Source: Thalassovita litoralis (GTDB taxonomy: Bacteria > Pseudomonadota > Alphaproteobacteria > Rhodobacterales > Rhodobacteraceae). From it: a stretch of DNA of 64,000 bases. Below the pieces are notes generated by a model that was given only the letters and a program-made list of their open reading frames with translations, made no database searches and had not been told where the DNA came from. Location: contig NZ_FXTO01000007.1 of NCBI RefSeq assembly GCF_900182725.1, positions 1-64,000 of the forward strand, in the 5' to 3' direction. This document shows positions 7,431-16,480 of the stretch, piece by piece (position 1 is the stretch's first letter; each line of letters begins with the position of its first letter). The translations under genes were made by a program, and so were the position numbers.

Positions 7431-7904
7431 ATGAGCGAACATTATTCTGACGATTTCCTGAAAACGATTCTGAAGCGCACCCGGCGCGTGGCCGTGGTGG
7501 GGGTGTCGATGAATCCGGTGCGGCCTTCGAACTATGTTGCCCGGTATATGGGCCTCAAGGGGTACGAGGTCATTCCGGTGAACCCCGGCCATGCAGGCGA
7601 AATCCTGTATGGGCAAACCGTGCGTGCCACCCTGTCCGAAATCGAAGGCGGTGTGGATATGGTGGATATTTTCCGCCGGTCCGATCACGTTCCCCCTATC
7701 GTGGACGAGGCATTGTCGGCATTCCCGGAACTGCAAACGATCTGGATGCAGATCGGCGTGGAAAATGCCGAAGCCGCTGAAAAAGCGCGGGCGCGGGGTG
7801 TGGATGTGGTTATGAACCGCTGCCCCAAGATCGAATATCAACGTCTGTTCGGGGAACTGCGCATGGGTGGTTTCGCCACCGGGGTGATTTCGTCGAAGCT
7901 CTGA
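7431..7904 (+). CDS. CoA-binding (YccU-like) Rossmann-fold protein
   Basis: The 157-residue protein consists of a single CoA-binding domain. The glycine-bearing strand RVAVVGVSMNPVRPS is at residues 20-34 and VIPVNPG follows near 50. Later segments VDMVDIFRRSDHVPPIVDEA and IWMQIGVENAEAA match the family. Relatives of this size bind acyl-CoA or a similar nucleotide but have no settled function. The gene stands alone after a strong terminator. No ribosome site of high quality is seen, though the ATG at 7431 begins the conserved region at the expected distance. Confidence 0.82.
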   Translation: MSEHYSDDFLKTILKRTRRVAVVGVSMNPVRPSNYVARYMGLKGYEVIPVNPGHAGEILYGQTVRATLSEIEGGVDMVDIFRRSDHVPPIVDEALSAFPELQTIWMQIGVENAEAAEKARARGVDVVMNRCPKIEYQRLFGELRMGGFATGVISSKL

Positions 7905-7932
7905 AACCAGCATGTAAAATGTGTATTTGTGT

Positions 7933-7960
7933 TTGACATTGTTGGGTGGCGCTCTATCGT
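7933..7960 (+). promoter_or_regulatory. Probable sigma-70 promoter of the lipoprotein gene
   Basis: TTGACA at 7933-7938 and TATCGT at 7955-7960 are 16 bases apart. They lie 62 bases upstream of the ATG at 8022, in an unusually A+T-rich stretch for this window. Confidence 0.5.
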
Positions 7961-8021
7961 TTGATTGGGTTTTTAGTATATAAAAATAAATACGTTAGCG
8001 TATTTATGGGCAGGCACAGTG

Positions 8022-9230
8022 ATGTCAAAAATTCAAAATAGCCTAAAAGGGCTAGCTTTAGTTTGTGCGTGTTTTGGGCTTTCGGCCTGTGTTGATGGTG
8101 CGGCTCAGCCGGGGCTTGCGCAGAAGCCGCAACTATCCACTGCGGCGTCGTCGTCAGATGCAACCTTCGGTTCCTTTTCGGATGATGCGATGAAGAAAAA
8201 GGGGCGTGCGCCAAGCGGACATATCGTTCAGCATCTCGAATCTGTTCGCAATTTTTCGTTTGATCAGAAGGTTGATTTGACCAGTGCACGGTTGCAGTTC
8301 TCAACCGGTAAACAGTTGCGGCAGGTCTGCGGTACAGCGGATGCCCCCCTTGGCGAACGGCCGATTCTGAACACAGCCAAGCAGGTCAAGGCCTATTATT
8401 CGGGCGTGATCGGTACGATTGGTGATCGCGCAGAGTGCTGGACAACACGCTATCCGAACATGCAAGCTGACCGCGATGTCGAACTCGCGTTTTTTGAAGT
8501 GTTGGGCAAGGATCTGGTGAAGCAGTATCAGTCCGGTAAGTTTACAACTGCAAAGGACAAGAGAGAGCTTGCGACAGATTTGAATGTCATGCGTCACTAT
8601 CTGAAATATGAGATTACGAATGATGCGGTTCTTAATCTCGAGATGGAGAAGTTCCGGAACCCGGACAAAACAGTGGCCTTGTTGCAGCGCAAGGCCTCTC
8701 GTGATTACGAGCGGATTGCATATTGGAAATCCGTTGATGCCAAGCGCCGCAAAGCAACCCTTGATGCGTTTGCCAGCGCCCTTGTGGCGGTTTCAAATGA
8801 CAATCCCATGACCCGCCCCGGCCTAGGGCAATCGCTTCGGACCTATACGCCAACGTCACGGATTGTGAACAGCAAGAATCCAGCGCTGAACGTCGCGTTG
8901 AATAATCTTGATCGCACGGTTTACGGCGAGAAAAGCTATAATAATCAAATGCGCAGGCAAGCCATGGCAATGGCGCGCACCAAATCGTCCGGTAGTGTCA
9001 TGACACTTCGGGAACATGTTCCGTGCACGTATTCGATACCGGGCAAAAACTGCGTGAGCCAAGAAGAATTCCGTTCTTTCAATGAACGGCAATTGGCGAT
9101 AGATGCGCGAAATGCCCGTACCCGTTCCGCAGCCGAGCTTGCGGCTATTCGAGCCCAAGCGGCGCGTATTGAAGCGGCTGAAAGGGCGGCCATCGCTGCC
9201 AGAGGCAGAGGCCCAGCAGTTATTCAATAA
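8022..9230 (+). CDS. Predicted lipoprotein of unknown function
   Basis: The 402-residue product starts with a lipoprotein signal peptide ending in LSAC, with the lipidated Cys at about residue 23. The mature part is hydrophilic, with Cys pairs such as QVCGTADAP and AECWTTRYP. It ends in an Ala/Arg-rich helix (residues about 365-395) that looks like a coiled coil. No enzyme motif was recognised. The ATG at 8022 is preferred over a GTG one codon earlier. The gene has its own promoter and terminator, so it is monocistronic. By its signal it should be anchored at the inner or outer membrane facing the periplasm. Confidence 0.75.
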   Translation: MSKIQNSLKGLALVCACFGLSACVDGAAQPGLAQKPQLSTAASSSDATFGSFSDDAMKKKGRAPSGHIVQHLESVRNFSFDQKVDLTSARLQFSTGKQLRQVCGTADAPLGERPILNTAKQVKAYYSGVIGTIGDRAECWTTRYPNMQADRDVELAFFEVLGKDLVKQYQSGKFTTAKDKRELATDLNVMRHYLKYEITNDAVLNLEMEKFRNPDKTVALLQRKASRDYERIAYWKSVDAKRRKATLDAFASALVAVSNDNPMTRPGLGQSLRTYTPTSRIVNSKNPALNVALNNLDRTVYGEKSYNNQMRRQAMAMARTKSSGSVMTLREHVPCTYSIPGKNCVSQEEFRSFNERQLAIDARNARTRSAAELAAIRAQAARIEAAERAAIAARGRGPAVIQ

Positions 9231-9256
9231 CGCCGGAATGGCGACCAATGTAGCAA

Positions 9257-9284
9257 AGGTCCGCGAAAATTCGCGGGCCTTTTT
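9257..9284 (+). terminator. Rho-independent terminator
   Basis: AGGTCCGCGA pairs with TCGCGGGCCT around a short AAAT-type loop and is followed by a T tract ending at 9284. It closes the lipoprotein transcription unit. Confidence 0.85.
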
Positions 9285-9378
9285 AAGTTGTTATGCATTA
9301 CGCGCCGGTATTGTTGCTGGCGCGCCGTCCCTGATTTTCCGCCTTGCGCCGGACGGGCGTTCCCCGCACCTTGCCGTT

Positions 9379-9820
9379 ATGCGTAAACTCACCCTCGATA
9401 CCCCGACCGGCCCGGTCACGCTGACTGAACAGGACGGTGCCATCACTGGGTGTCAGTGGGACCGTTCTGCCGCTCCTGTGTCGCAGACCCGGACCAGCCC
9501 GCTTTCGGAAGCTGCCGCCGTACAGTTGGCGGATTATTTTGCAGGCACCCGACGTGGGTTCGATCTGCCTCTGCGCGTCGATGCCAGCCCGTTTCAGCAA
9601 CAGGTCTGCGCCGCAATTGCCGCACTTATGGCGAACTGGCCCGCGATCTGGGGGGCCGGCACAGGCGGTTGAGCAGGGGGGGGGCAACCCGATCCCGATT
9701 CTGATCCCGTGCCACCGCGTTTTGGCGGCGACCGGGTTGGGCGGGTTTTCCAGGCGTGGTGGAGTGGAAACCAAGGTTTGGCTGTTGCGCCACGAGGGGG
9801 CGGGCGGATTACTGATCTGA
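9379..9820 (+). pseudogene. Broken methylated-DNA-protein cysteine methyltransferase (Ogt-like)
   Basis: Three reading frames must be joined to recover the protein. Frame one gives the N-terminus to FQQQVCAAIA. A second frame resumes at about 9619 with RTYGELARDLGG. A third gives NPIPILIPCHRVLAATG, containing the PCHR active-site cysteine, and runs to the TGA at 9818-9820. About seven residues between the first two parts are missing, implying a deletion of some 20 bases. A second shift falls at a G run near 9650, and a G9 tract lies at 9676-9684. The intact enzyme repairs O6-alkylguanine. It is either a real pseudogene or an assembly problem in G tracts. Confidence 0.8.
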
Positions 9821-9996
9821 CCCTGTTCTTAGTCGGTCCTCTGGCTTCACCTTACCCAAAATACTCAAGTTTCGCAGTTTTCCACACATAGACCGACCAA
9901 GGGCCTTATTCCCTAAATCGGGCCATAGGACAAATGCAACGCGCGCTGGGGGCATTGAGGGGGCAAGCAGTGCCACCAGTGCAGTGTAGCAGGCGG

Positions 9997-10236
9997 TCAG
10001 AATGCCTTGAACGTCAGGGTGGTCAGCGACCGTTCGATGCCCGGAATATCCAGCAGATGATCGTTGATGTATTTGCCCACATCCTGATCGCCGGGGATAT
10101 ACAGCTTCATCATCAGATCGAAATCGCCACTGGTGGAATACAGTTCTGAATGGATTTCACGCAGCACGATTTCTTCGGCCACGCGATAGGTGGTGCCGGG
10201 TTTGCAGCGGATCTGAATGAAAACGCAGGTGGTCAT
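9997..10236 (-). CDS. Stand-alone Lrp/AsnC ligand-binding (RAM) domain protein
   Basis: The 79-residue product matches the C-terminal RAM domain of Lrp/AsnC regulators without the DNA-binding helix-turn-helix. Landmarks are the opening strand VFIQIRCKPG, the SGDFDLMMKLYIPG segment and PGIERSLTTLTF near the end. Such free-standing domains form alpha-beta oligomers that bind amino acids and may modulate full-length regulators. The gene is divergent from hisB with about 130 bases between them, so a role tied to amino-acid status is plausible but unproven. Confidence 0.83.
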   Translation of the reverse strand: MTTCVFIQIRCKPGTTYRVAEEIVLREIHSELYSTSGDFDLMMKLYIPGDQDVGKYINDHLLDIPGIERSLTTLTFKAF

Positions 10237-10309
10237 GGTGGTGCCTCGTATCCCTTGGGTGCGGCCAAGCTGTCATAGCAATGCAAGGGGCGCAAGGGGC
10301 GCTATAGGC

Positions 10310-10339
10310 TTGGACAAGGGCGCAGGTGCGGCCTATAAG
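10310..10339 (+). promoter_or_regulatory. Possible promoter of the histidine cluster
   Basis: TTGGAC at 10310-10315 and TATAAG at 10334-10339 are 18 bases apart, just upstream of hisB. No his leader peptide or attenuator was seen. Confidence 0.45.
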
Positions 10340-10364
10340 GCGCGGGACAGATTTGGAGAGCATC

Positions 10365-10952
10365 ATGCGCACAGCCACGATCACCCGCAAAACGGCAGAA
10401 ACCGAAATTTCGGTGACGGTGAACCTGGACGGCACCGGGGCCTATGACAACCAGACCGGCGTGGGGTTCTTCGATCACATGCTGGATCAACTGGCGCGGC
10501 ATTCGCTGATTGATTTCACCATCCGGGCCAAGGGCGATTATCACATTGATGACCACCACACCGTCGAAGACACCGGTATCGCGCTGGGGCAGGCTTTGGC
10601 GCAGGCCTTGGGGGATAAGAAAGGCATTCGTCGTTATGGCGAATGTCACCTGCCAATGGATGATGCACAGGTGCGTTGCGCATTGGACCTGTCCGCGCGG
10701 CCCTATCTGGTGTGGAATGTAACCTTTGCCGCGCAGAAAATCGGGACGTTTGATACCGAACTGGTCCGCGAATTTTTTCAGGCGTTCAGCACTCATGGCG
10801 GGATCACGTTGCATGTGGATCAACTGCATGGGTTCAATGCCCACCACGTTGCCGAAGCGGCGTTCAAGGCGGTTGCCCGCGCTTTGCGGCTGGCAGTAGA
10901 AACCGACCCGCGCAAGGCCGATGCGATCCCGTCCACCAAAGGGGCGTTGTAA
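10365..10952 (+). CDS. hisB: Imidazoleglycerol-phosphate dehydratase HisB
   Basis: The 195-residue enzyme catalyses the sixth step of histidine synthesis, removing water from imidazoleglycerol phosphate. Its metal-binding histidine motifs are intact: [26 protein letters not shown] and [18 protein letters not shown]. It is the stand-alone dehydratase, not the fused HisNB of enterics. The ATG at 10365 has a GGAGAG ribosome site; an upstream ATG at 10326 lies inside the probable promoter. hisH follows after four bases. Confidence 0.96.
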   Translation: MRTATITRKTAETEISVTVNLDGTGAYDNQTGVGFFDHMLDQLARHSLIDFTIRAKGDYHIDDHHTVEDTGIALGQALAQALGDKKGIRRYGECHLPMDDAQVRCALDLSARPYLVWNVTFAAQKIGTFDTELVREFFQAFSTHGGITLHVDQLHGFNAHHVAEAAFKAVARALRLAVETDPRKADAIPSTKGAL

Positions 10953-10956
10953 GCGC

Positions 10957-11595
10957 ATGACCACCGTTATTGTCGATTACGAAAGCGGCAACCTGCATTC
11001 GGCTGAAAAGGCATTTCAGCGCATGGCCGTGGAAACCGGGGCTGGGCAGGTTATCGTGACCTCGGACCCCGAGGTGATCCGAAACGCGGATCGTGTCGTG
11101 CTGCCGGGCGACGGGGCATTCCCGGCCTGTCGCGCGGCGCTGTTCGACCATCGCGGCGTGTTCGAGGCGATGGAAGACGTTGTGATCCGGCAGGGCAAAC
11201 CGTTTTTGGGGATTTGCATCGGAATGCAGATGCTGGCGACGCGCGGTCTGGAATATAGCGAAACCCCCGGTTTCGACTGGATCGGCGGCGAGGTGGTCAA
11301 GATCGACCCCGCCGACCCGGCGTTAAAGGTGCCGCATATGGGGTGGAACGATTTGGTGATCGACCACGCGCATCCGGTGTTCAATGGGATCGAAACCGGC
11401 AATCACGCCTATTTCGTTCACAGCTATCATTTTCGTGTGGCGGATCCGGCGCATCTGCTGGCGCATGTGGATTATGCTGGGCAGATCACGGCCATCGTGG
11501 GCCGGGATAATATGCTGGGGATGCAATTCCACCCTGAAAAAAGCCAGAAAACCGGCCTGCATATGATCGCCAATTTCCTGAACTGGCGTCCGTAA
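10957..11595 (+). CDS. hisH: Imidazole glycerol phosphate synthase glutaminase subunit HisH
   Basis: This 212-residue class I glutamine amidotransferase supplies ammonia to HisF. The nucleophile Cys87 sits in LGICIGMQML, and the His and Glu of the triad are in MQFHPEKSQ near the C-terminus. The start at 10957 (MTTVIVDYESGN) gives the expected N-terminus, four bases after hisB. Its partner hisF lies 1.9 kb downstream, beyond two minus-strand DUF2147 genes and hisA. Confidence 0.96.
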   Translation: MTTVIVDYESGNLHSAEKAFQRMAVETGAGQVIVTSDPEVIRNADRVVLPGDGAFPACRAALFDHRGVFEAMEDVVIRQGKPFLGICIGMQMLATRGLEYSETPGFDWIGGEVVKIDPADPALKVPHMGWNDLVIDHAHPVFNGIETGNHAYFVHSYHFRVADPAHLLAHVDYAGQITAIVGRDNMLGMQFHPEKSQKTGLHMIANFLNWRP

Positions 11596-11678
11596 CACGG
11601 CCCCTAGCGCTGACGTTGTGCCGGTGGCTGGAGCAGGATTGGATATTTTTACCAAGAAAGAACCCGATGTGGCACGTT

Positions 11679-11697
11679 CCGGGCTGTTTTAGCCCGG
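11679..11697. terminator. Hairpin between converging hisH and DUF2147 genes
   Basis: CCGGGCT and AGCCCGG form a perfect seven-pair stem around GTTTT. It overlaps the stop codon of the minus-strand DUF2147 gene. A downstream T tract is absent on both strands, so its terminator strength is uncertain. Confidence 0.45.
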
Positions 11698-12078
11698 CAC
11701 TCGTGTCCATGTCTGGGATTGGCACAGTGGGCCGATGCAGCCGCGTACTGTCAGTTTGTTGCCTTGCAGGTGCATTTGGCCGTCAAACTGCATGTTTTTT
11801 AACGGCAACCATCCGCGCCCTTCGTAACGCCCCGGCGCTGTGGGTTGCATGTCCCAGAACACGCGCTTGCCCAGATTAGGGGTCGTGACGGGGTTTCCCT
11901 GTCGGTCGAATGTTCGCAGAATCGTGCCGCACAGTGCCACGCCGCAGGGGGTGGCGTGGATATGGGCCACCTGTCCTTTGCGGTCGGGCGCGGTCAGCCA
12001 CAGGCCCAGCAATGGCTCTGACCAGCCGGGAGAGACCTGAAACAAGCAAAGTACCAGAACCAAAAATACGCGCCGCAT
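11689..12078 (-). CDS. DUF2147 secreted protein, copy 1
   Basis: The 129-residue product has an N-terminal signal peptide (hydrophobic residues 4-16, cleavage near GWS) and the DUF2147 core. Landmarks are LGLWLTAPD, a paired-Cys segment PCGVALCGTIL, VFWDMQP, and a C-terminal KLTVRGCIGPLCQSQTW. The four cysteines suggest two disulfides in the periplasm. It is paralogous to the neighbouring gene at 12183-12566. The function of DUF2147 is unknown. The pair is on the minus strand and interrupts the his cluster. Confidence 0.85.
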   Translation of the reverse strand: MRRVFLVLVLCLFQVSPGWSEPLLGLWLTAPDRKGQVAHIHATPCGVALCGTILRTFDRQGNPVTTPNLGKRVFWDMQPTAPGRYEGRGWLPLKNMQFDGQMHLQGNKLTVRGCIGPLCQSQTWTRVPG

Positions 12079-12182
12079 GACGACTCGCCCTATCGTGAAA
12101 TAGATAGGGCAAGCATATCATGGCTGGCGCGACAGCCCTGTGACACAAACCTGTGAAACCGGGCTGTTGGGCTGACCTGCCG

Positions 12183-12566
12183 TTAATTTACGCGGCTCCA
12201 CGTCTGTTTTTTGCAAATCGGGCCAATGCAGCCGCGCACTTTCAGCGTATTGCCGGACAGGTCCATTTTGGAACTGTACACTTTGTCCTTGGAGGGTTGC
12301 CAGATTTTGCCGTTGCGATAGGCGCCATTGCCTTCGGGCTGCATATCCCAGACCAGTTTCTTGCCGATATTGCCGGATTTATATTCCCCGTCCGCATTGA
12401 AGGTGCGGGAAATGACGCCGCAAACTTTTGCCCCGCATTCGGATATGGTGACATAGGCATAGGCACCATCGTCAACCTGTGTTTTCCAGATGCCCAAGAC
12501 CGGATCGGCAAACGCCGCCCCCGCCATCAGAACCGAAGCTGCGGCCGCCAGTACCAGTTTTTTCAT
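12183..12566 (-). CDS. DUF2147 secreted protein, copy 2
   Basis: This 127-residue protein has a clear signal peptide ending in AGAAFA before DPVLG. It keeps the same core as its neighbour: LGIWKTQVDD, ECGAKVCGVISRTF, LVWDMQPEG, and RGCIGPICKKQTWSRVN at the end. It is therefore a tandem paralogue, upstream of copy 1 in the direction of transcription with a gap of about 100 bases. A GAGGAATGAG-like ribosome site precedes the ATG. Periplasmic location is inferred from the signal; the role is unknown. Confidence 0.87.
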   Translation of the reverse strand: MKKLVLAAAASVLMAGAAFADPVLGIWKTQVDDGAYAYVTISECGAKVCGVISRTFNADGEYKSGNIGKKLVWDMQPEGNGAYRNGKIWQPSKDKVYSSKMDLSGNTLKVRGCIGPICKKQTWSRVN

Positions 12567-12725
12567 GGCTCATTCCTCCTCGAATATGCGTTTGATCCTG
12601 ACCCGATGGGGCGATTCCGATCAAGCCTGACATTGGGGAAATGCAAATAGCGGGCGAAAAGTTGCATTTCCCCGCGTCCCATGCAAAACGGCGCAAGAGT
12701 TCCTGAAAAGAAATGGATGCGTCCC

Positions 12726-13448
12726 ATGATCCTCTATCCCGCGATTGACCTGAAAGACGGCAAGGCCGTGCGCCTGTACAAGGGCGAGATGGAGCAAGCG
12801 ACCGTGTTCAACGACAATCCCGCCGCGCAGGCGATGGAGTTTGTCAACGCGGGCTGTGAATGGCTGCATCTGGTGGACTTGAACGGGGCTTTTGCCGGGG
12901 AGCCAGTGAATGCCCGCCCGGTCGAGGAAATTCTGCAACAGACCAAGGTTCCGGCCCAACTGGGCGGAGGTATCCGTGATATGGCCACGATCGAACGCTG
13001 GCTGTCGCGGGGCTTGCAGCGGGTTATTCTGGGGACGGTCGCGGTAGAAAACCCCGATCTGGTCCGCGAAGCCTGTCGCGCCTTTCCGGGGCATGTGGCG
13101 GTGGGGATCGACGCCCGCAACGGCATGGTCGCCACCAAAGGCTGGGCCGAAGAAACCAATGTGAATGCCACCGATCTGGCGCGCTCGTTCGAAGATGCGG
13201 GGGTTGCGGCCATCATCTATACCGACATCAACCGCGATGGTGCGATGCAGGGGCCGAATGTCGACGAAACCGCTGCTTTAGCGAATGCCGTGTCCATTCC
13301 CGTGATCGCCTCGGGGGGGGTATCGTCGCTGGATGATCTGCGGGCGCTGAAATCCTGTGGCGCGCCGTTGAACGGGGCCATTTCTGGCCGGGCGCTGTAC
13401 GATGGTGCGATTGACCTGCAAGAGGCGCTTGAACTTCTGCGGGGATAA
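12726..13448 (+). CDS. hisA: ProFAR isomerase HisA
   Basis: The 240-residue beta/alpha-barrel enzyme isomerises ProFAR to PRFAR, the fourth step of histidine synthesis. The N-terminal catalytic Asp8 is in [11 protein letters not shown]. Phosphate-binding loops LGGGIRD and ASGGVSS are intact. The start at 12726 gives the standard family N-terminus; ATG codons at 12717 and 12681 are in frame but less fitting. A G8 run at 13313-13320 encodes part of SGGV and is in frame, unlike the G runs in the broken ogt gene. Confidence 0.95.
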   Translation: MILYPAIDLKDGKAVRLYKGEMEQATVFNDNPAAQAMEFVNAGCEWLHLVDLNGAFAGEPVNARPVEEILQQTKVPAQLGGGIRDMATIERWLSRGLQRVILGTVAVENPDLVREACRAFPGHVAVGIDARNGMVATKGWAEETNVNATDLARSFEDAGVAAIIYTDINRDGAMQGPNVDETAALANAVSIPVIASGGVSSLDDLRALKSCGAPLNGAISGRALYDGAIDLQEALELLRG

Positions 13449-13455
13449 GGTTCAT

Positions 13456-13511
13456 CTTGCCGCAAATACTCTGGGGGAGCCATTCATAGAATGGCGGGGG
13501 CAACGCCCCCA
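13456..13511. repeat. Rhodobacterales-type intergenic repeat between hisA and hisF
   Basis: CTTGCCGCAAATACTC is followed by CTGGGGGAG, a small hairpin GCCATTCATAGAATGGC, and then the hairpin GGGGGCAACGCCCCC. A diverged relative of the first block, TTACCCAAAATACTC, is at about 9851-9865. I recall such 'AAATACTC plus GGGGGCAACGCCCCC' units as common between genes in this group. It may contribute an mRNA hairpin between the two his genes. Confidence 0.55.
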
Positions 13512-13538
13512 ACCCCTGCCGCCACAAAGGACTGGCCT

Positions 13539-14300
13539 ATGTTGAAAACCCGTATCATCCCCTGTCTGGACGTGGCCGATGGGCGCGTTGTGAAGGGCGT
13601 GAACTTTGTCGATCTGGTGGACGCCGGGGACCCGGTGGAATCGGCCAAGGCCTATGATGCCGCCGGGGCCGATGAAATCTGTTTTCTGGATATTCACGCC
13701 ACCCACGAAAACCGTGGCACCATGTTTGACGTGGTGCAGCGCACTGCTGAACAGTGCTATGTCCCGCTGACTGTGGGCGGTGGCGTGCGCACGGTGCAGG
13801 ATGTGCGCAACCTGTTGCTGGCCGGGGCGGATAAGGTCAGTTTCAACTCTGCCGCTGTGGCCAATCCCGATGTTGTCGCCGAAGCCGCCGATCAGTTCGG
13901 CAGCCAGTGCATTGTTGTAGCGATTGACGCGAAAACCGTGGCCCCCGGAAAGTGGGAAATTTTCACTCATGGCGGGCGCAAATCCACCGGCATCGACGCT
14001 GTGGAATTTGCCAAACTGGTTGCCGCAAAAGGCGCGGGGGAAATCCTGCTGACGTCAATGGATCGTGACGGCACGCGCGCCGGATTCAATCTGCCGCTGA
14101 CCAAGGCGATTTCGGACGCGGTGGACATTCCCGTGATTGCATCGGGCGGGGTGGGTAATCTGGATCACCTTGTTGATGGCGTCACCAAAGGCGGGGCCAG
14201 CGCGGTATTGGCCGCGTCTATCTTCCATTTCGGTGATTACACCATCCGCGAAGCCAAGGAACACATGGCCGCCGCGGGCATCCCCATGAGGATCGAATGA
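13539..14300 (+). CDS. hisF: Imidazole glycerol phosphate synthase cyclase subunit HisF
   Basis: The 253-residue barrel enzyme joins ammonia from HisH to PRFAR, giving IGP and AICAR. Catalytic Asp residues are in [15 protein letters not shown] (Asp11) and VVAIDAKTV. Phosphate loops VGGGVRT and ASGGVGN are intact. The ATG at 13539 gives the family start MLKTRIIP. The stop overlaps the hisE start by four bases, so the two are translationally coupled. Confidence 0.96.
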   Translation: MLKTRIIPCLDVADGRVVKGVNFVDLVDAGDPVESAKAYDAAGADEICFLDIHATHENRGTMFDVVQRTAEQCYVPLTVGGGVRTVQDVRNLLLAGADKVSFNSAAVANPDVVAEAADQFGSQCIVVAIDAKTVAPGKWEIFTHGGRKSTGIDAVEFAKLVAAKGAGEILLTSMDRDGTRAGFNLPLTKAISDAVDIPVIASGGVGNLDHLVDGVTKGGASAVLAASIFHFGDYTIREAKEHMAAAGIPMRIE

Positions 14301-14605
14301 CACTTGATGATCTGGCGGCAGTGATCGCCCAACGCGCCAAGGCAGACCCGGACACCAGCTGGACCGCGAAGCTGCTGGCCAAAGGCCCCGAAAAATGCGC
14401 TGAAAAATTCGGCGAAGAAGCGGTCGAGGCCATTATCGAAGCCGTCAAAGACGATAAGGCCCGCCTGACATCCGAGGCGGCAGATGTGTTGTTTCACCTG
14501 CTGGTGATGCTGCAATCGCGTGACGTTCCGTTGTCCGATGTGATGGCGGAATTGGCGCGGCGGCAAGGTGTTTCGGGGATCGCGGAAAAAGCTGCCCGCA
14601 AATGA
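14297..14605 (+). CDS. hisE: Phosphoribosyl-ATP pyrophosphatase HisE
   Basis: The 102-residue enzyme hydrolyses phosphoribosyl-ATP in the second step of histidine synthesis. It has the MazG-like helical motif: [17 protein letters not shown] and [14 protein letters not shown] carry the metal-binding acids. It is the separate form; HisI is not in the window. The gene overlaps hisF and the next gene by four bases each. Confidence 0.95.
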   Translation: MTLDDLAAVIAQRAKADPDTSWTAKLLAKGPEKCAEKFGEEAVEAIIEAVKDDKARLTSEAADVLFHLLVMLQSRDVPLSDVMAELARRQGVSGIAEKAARK

Positions 14606-14889
14606 TCCGGCACGTGGTTTTCTTTTCGGCCAAACGCCCCGAGGATATCGAGGCAATTCACGATGGCTTGATGTTGCTGGCGGGTATTCCGGCGGCCACG
14701 CGGTTCGAGGTGGGGCGCAATCTGCAAACTGATCCGATTCCCGGCACGCGGGTGGATTTGGTGGTCTATGCTGAATTTGCCGATCAGGCCGCCTTGGCTG
14801 CGTTCAAGGCACATCCCCTATATCAGCGATCTATTGATGTGGTTCGTCCGTTGCGGGATCAACGTATTTCGGCTGACTTTTTGGCCTGA
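14602..14889 (+). CDS. Dabb (stress-responsive A/B barrel) domain protein
   Basis: The 95-residue product has the Dabb fold signature: [11 protein letters not shown] at the start, a central GRNLQTDP segment, and DLVVYAEFADQAALAAFKAHPLYQ. Dimeric alpha-beta barrels of this family occur as small enzymes or stress proteins, with no fixed reaction. Its start overlaps the hisE stop by four bases, so it is the last gene of that unit, but a role in histidine synthesis is not implied. Confidence 0.87.
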   Translation: MIRHVVFFSAKRPEDIEAIHDGLMLLAGIPAATRFEVGRNLQTDPIPGTRVDLVVYAEFADQAALAAFKAHPLYQRSIDVVRPLRDQRISADFLA

Positions 14890-14977
14890 ATGCTGAACCG
14901 CCTTTGGGTTTGGTTTTCATCTTGATCCAATTGCTTTGGGATACGTCCCCCACGGGGCGCAGCGCTGCCTGATACCA

Positions 14978-16333
14978 TCAGACGGGATCGGCCCGCAGCC
15001 AAACCCCACCTTTGGGGCGTAGTGTCAGGATCATGACAGGGCTGGGGGTGCGACAGGGAACCGGGGTGAAGCGGAACCGGGCCAGCAAGCTGGCAAGGAT
15101 AATCACGGCCTCTTGCAGCGCGAAACTGGCCCCGATGCAGATACGCGGCCCATCGCCGAAAGGCAGATAGCTGAAGCGGCGTATTGTTTTGCGATCCATG
15201 AAACGATCCGGTGCAAAGGTATCGGGACTGTCCCAAAGCAAATGGTTCCGGTGCAGGGCGTAAATCGGAAGAATAACCGTATCGCCGGAGCGTATTTCGC
15301 GCCCGCCCAGCGTATCGGCCCTTTGGGCCGTGCGGGACAGTAGCGCCGCTGGTGGGTATAGCCGAAGTGACTCGTCTACGATCCTGCGGATAAGGGGAAG
15401 GGCCGGCAGGTCATCAGCCGTTGCCGGGGATAAGGAGCCAAGGGCTGCCTGCGCCTCTGCCCGCGCTTGCGACTGGATGGTTTGGTCGAACGCACACAGA
15501 TACAGCGCCCACGCCAATGTCAGCGCCGTGGTTTCATGCCCGGCCACAATGAAGGTCAGCAGATTGTCGCGCAATTCTGCCGTGTTCATGGTGCGTTTGG
15601 TTTCAGGGTCCTGACCAGAAAGCAACAGGTCCAGCAGATCGGGAATACCGGATTGTGGGCGGGTTTTGCGCGTTTGGATGGCCCGGTCGGCAACGGCTTT
15701 CATCTGTTTGACGGCGCGTCCGGCAAAAATGCGATCGGGGCGGGGCACCCAATCAGGCGCCCCCAGCATATCCAGCAGGCTGATGCGGGCGGTTTGGTCT
15801 ATGTAGTTGTCGATGGCGCGGTGGGTGGCGTCCCGGTCAAACCCATCATCGCCGGAAAAGGTGACATCACTGATGACTTCGAATGTGGCGCGGACCATTT
15901 CATCATGTATGTCGATGGCATGTGGCCCGGCATTGGTGATCCGGCGACAGGCGTTTTCTGCCGCCTTACTCATGATCGGGGCAAGGTTAGAGACATTCCT
16001 GTGCGAAAAGGCCGGGGCCGCGGCCCGTCGTTGCCAGCGCCAATGTGCGCCTTCGGCGACAAACAGCGATTCTCCGATGGCGGGGCGTAGCAGATTCTTG
16101 GTGACATCGGATTTTGGATAGTCGTCCAGTTTTTCCAGCAGCACTTGTTTCAGGGCGTCCGGGTCCATGACCATGTGCCAGCGTTTTCCGGTTTTTCCTG
16201 AAACCATAGGCTGCCGAGTGGCGATTTCCGGGATGATAGACAGGATATTGCGCCGCGCGGCTGTCAGGCTTCCCCACAGACCCAGCGGTTGTGTGACTAA
16301 CGGGACATGGACAGGCAGGCTGTGGGCGGTCAT
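14978..16333 (-). CDS. Cytochrome P450
   Basis: The 451-residue soluble P450 has all core motifs: the oxygen-activating I-helix AGHETT at 264-269, the K-helix ESLR at 321-324, and the heme loop FGDGPRICIG with the axial Cys399. These enzymes insert an oxygen atom into organic substrates using electrons from a ferredoxin or reductase partner, neither of which is encoded nearby. No N-terminal membrane anchor is evident. The substrate cannot be told from sequence. It converges on the Dabb gene and is divergent from the lipoprotein gene at 16481. Confidence 0.95.
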   Translation of the reverse strand: MTAHSLPVHVPLVTQPLGLWGSLTAARRNILSIIPEIATRQPMVSGKTGKRWHMVMDPDALKQVLLEKLDDYPKSDVTKNLLRPAIGESLFVAEGAHWRWQRRAAAPAFSHRNVSNLAPIMSKAAENACRRITNAGPHAIDIHDEMVRATFEVISDVTFSGDDGFDRDATHRAIDNYIDQTARISLLDMLGAPDWVPRPDRIFAGRAVKQMKAVADRAIQTRKTRPQSGIPDLLDLLLSGQDPETKRTMNTAELRDNLLTFIVAGHETTALTLAWALYLCAFDQTIQSQARAEAQAALGSLSPATADDLPALPLIRRIVDESLRLYPPAALLSRTAQRADTLGGREIRSGDTVILPIYALHRNHLLWDSPDTFAPDRFMDRKTIRRFSYLPFGDGPRICIGASFALQEAVIILASLLARFRFTPVPCRTPSPVMILTLRPKGGVWLRADPV

Positions 16334-16480
16334 GGCGAAGTCCGATCAGGAAGCTTTTACTGCGATATAGCGCGACACTGGCCAAGCGGCAAAGCTGTAC
16401 GATGGTTGCGCCCGTGGCGATTGCGCATGTGCGGCAAGTACTTTATCCCCTGAACCGATGGACCTGTTGGAGGCTTGCCC

